From contig OMSN01000120.1 of assembly GCA_900313765.1 (NCBI GenBank), forward strand, positions 1-5,512: DNA of 5,512 nt, written 5' to 3'. This DNA comes from an uncultured Eubacteriales bacterium. GTDB taxonomy: Bacteria > Bacillota > Clostridia > Lachnospirales > Lachnospiraceae. Below are positions 5,017 through 5,512 of this stretch, piece by piece; within the stretch, counting starts at the first letter, position 1, and each line of letters begins with the position of its first letter. The notes under the pieces were generated by a model, which saw only the letters and a program-made list of their open reading frames with translations, ran no database searches and had not been told where the DNA came from. The translations under genes and the position numbers were made by a program.

Positions 5017-5511
5017 ATGAGCGAAAAAAGAACCGATTATATATCCTGGGATGAATACTTCATGGGCGTTGCCACCCTGTCAGGCATGCGTTCCAAAGAT
5101 CCCAACACCCAGGTCGGCGCCTGCATCGTCAGCCCTGACAACAAGATCCTCTCCATGGGATACAACGGTCTTCCTCTGGGCTGCTCGGATGACGAGTTTC
5201 CCTGGAGACGGGAGAGTTCCGAGGGAAATGTGCTTGAGACCAAATACCCCTACACGGTCCACAGCGAGCTGAACGCGATCCTGAACTACCGCGGCGGAAG
5301 CCTGGAAGGAGCACGTCTCTATGTGACCCTGTTCCCCTGCAATGAATGTGCGAAAGCCGTCATCCAGGCAGGGATCAAGACCGTGATCTACGGTGATGAC
5401 AAATACAGGGATGCCCCGAACAACATCGCCTCCATGCGGCTGTTCAACGCAGCCGGTGTGCGCTACTACAAGTATCAGCCCACCGGCCGGAAGATCGAAT
5501 TCGATCTGTAA
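5017..5511 (+). CDS. Deoxycytidylate (dCMP) deaminase, DCTD-like
   Basis: Zinc enzyme that deaminates dCMP to dUMP, feeding thymidylate synthesis. The 164 residues form a single cytidine/deoxycytidylate deaminase domain. Zinc and catalytic residues are all visible: H82 and the proton-shuttling E84 in VHSELNAIL (81-89), and C108 and C111 in FPCNECAK (106-113). The substrate-side motifs GYNGLPLGCSDDEFPWRR (48-65) and TKYPY (75-79) are those of the eukaryotic/T4-type dCMP deaminases, which are usually dCTP-activated and dTTP-inhibited. Similar regulation here is an inference. The ATG at 5017 follows AAGGAG (5003-5008) by 8 nt. A GTG at 4999 is in frame but precedes this site and is unlikely. It sits 86 nt after upp and is complete, its stop being one base from the window end. 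Bacillus ComEB is the functional counterpart. Confidence 0.93.
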   Translation: MSEKRTDYISWDEYFMGVATLSGMRSKDPNTQVGACIVSPDNKILSMGYNGLPLGCSDDEFPWRRESSEGNVLETKYPYTVHSELNAILNYRGGSLEGARLYVTLFPCNECAKAVIQAGIKTVIYGDDKYRDAPNNIASMRLFNAAGVRYYKYQPTGRKIEFDL

Positions 5512-5512
5512 A

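Overview
The window looks like chromosomal DNA from a low-to-moderate GC Gram-positive bacterium of the class Clostridia, most likely a Lachnospiraceae-type organism. This rests on protein style, gene order and signals, not on a database search. The supporting points are a secreted protein with choline/glucan-binding-type repeats, strong AGGAGG-like ribosome binding sites, a short acidic S1-domain protein ending in TGLGALLKGLKL, and the gene order Sua5 / low-molecular-weight phosphatase / upp / dCMP deaminase. That order resembles the Firmicutes ywlC-ywlE-(rpiB)-upp neighbourhood. I see no mobile element, CRISPR array, tRNA or rRNA.

Layout. At the left edge (1-226, minus) is the N-terminus of a secreted protein with cell-wall-binding repeats. 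A divergent intergenic region (227-508) separates it from proC (509-1300, plus). This region holds two near-consensus sigma-A promoters placed back to back. Their -35 elements lie in a 13/14 inverted repeat, so the two promoters are near mirror images. proC ends in a bidirectional terminator (1312-1351) shared with the convergent S1-domain gene (1409-2470, minus). A second divergent region (2471-2628) carries a weak extended -10 promoter for the S1 gene and a very good promoter for the Sua5 gene. The -35 of that Sua5 promoter sits inside a perfect 14-bp palindrome.

From 2629 to the end, four plus-strand genes follow one another. They are Sua5 (tRNA t6A synthesis), a low-molecular-weight phosphatase-like protein tightly coupled to it, upp (uracil salvage to UMP), and a dCMP deaminase (dCMP to dUMP, the dTMP precursor). 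Hairpins lie in both later gaps. The last two genes form a pyrimidine nucleotide salvage pair.

The most notable item is the phosphatase-like protein at 3687-4175. It keeps the fold landmarks, including the GPMAEAI segment after the P-loop and the C-terminal DPYG motif. It has lost both the catalytic cysteine (Ser) and the P-loop arginine (Thr), so it is probably a pseudophosphatase. It occupies the place where the protein-arginine phosphatase YwlE sits in Bacillus, and it retains the threonine equivalent to the YwlE specificity residue. The rest of the window is ordinary housekeeping sequence with interesting promoter architecture.
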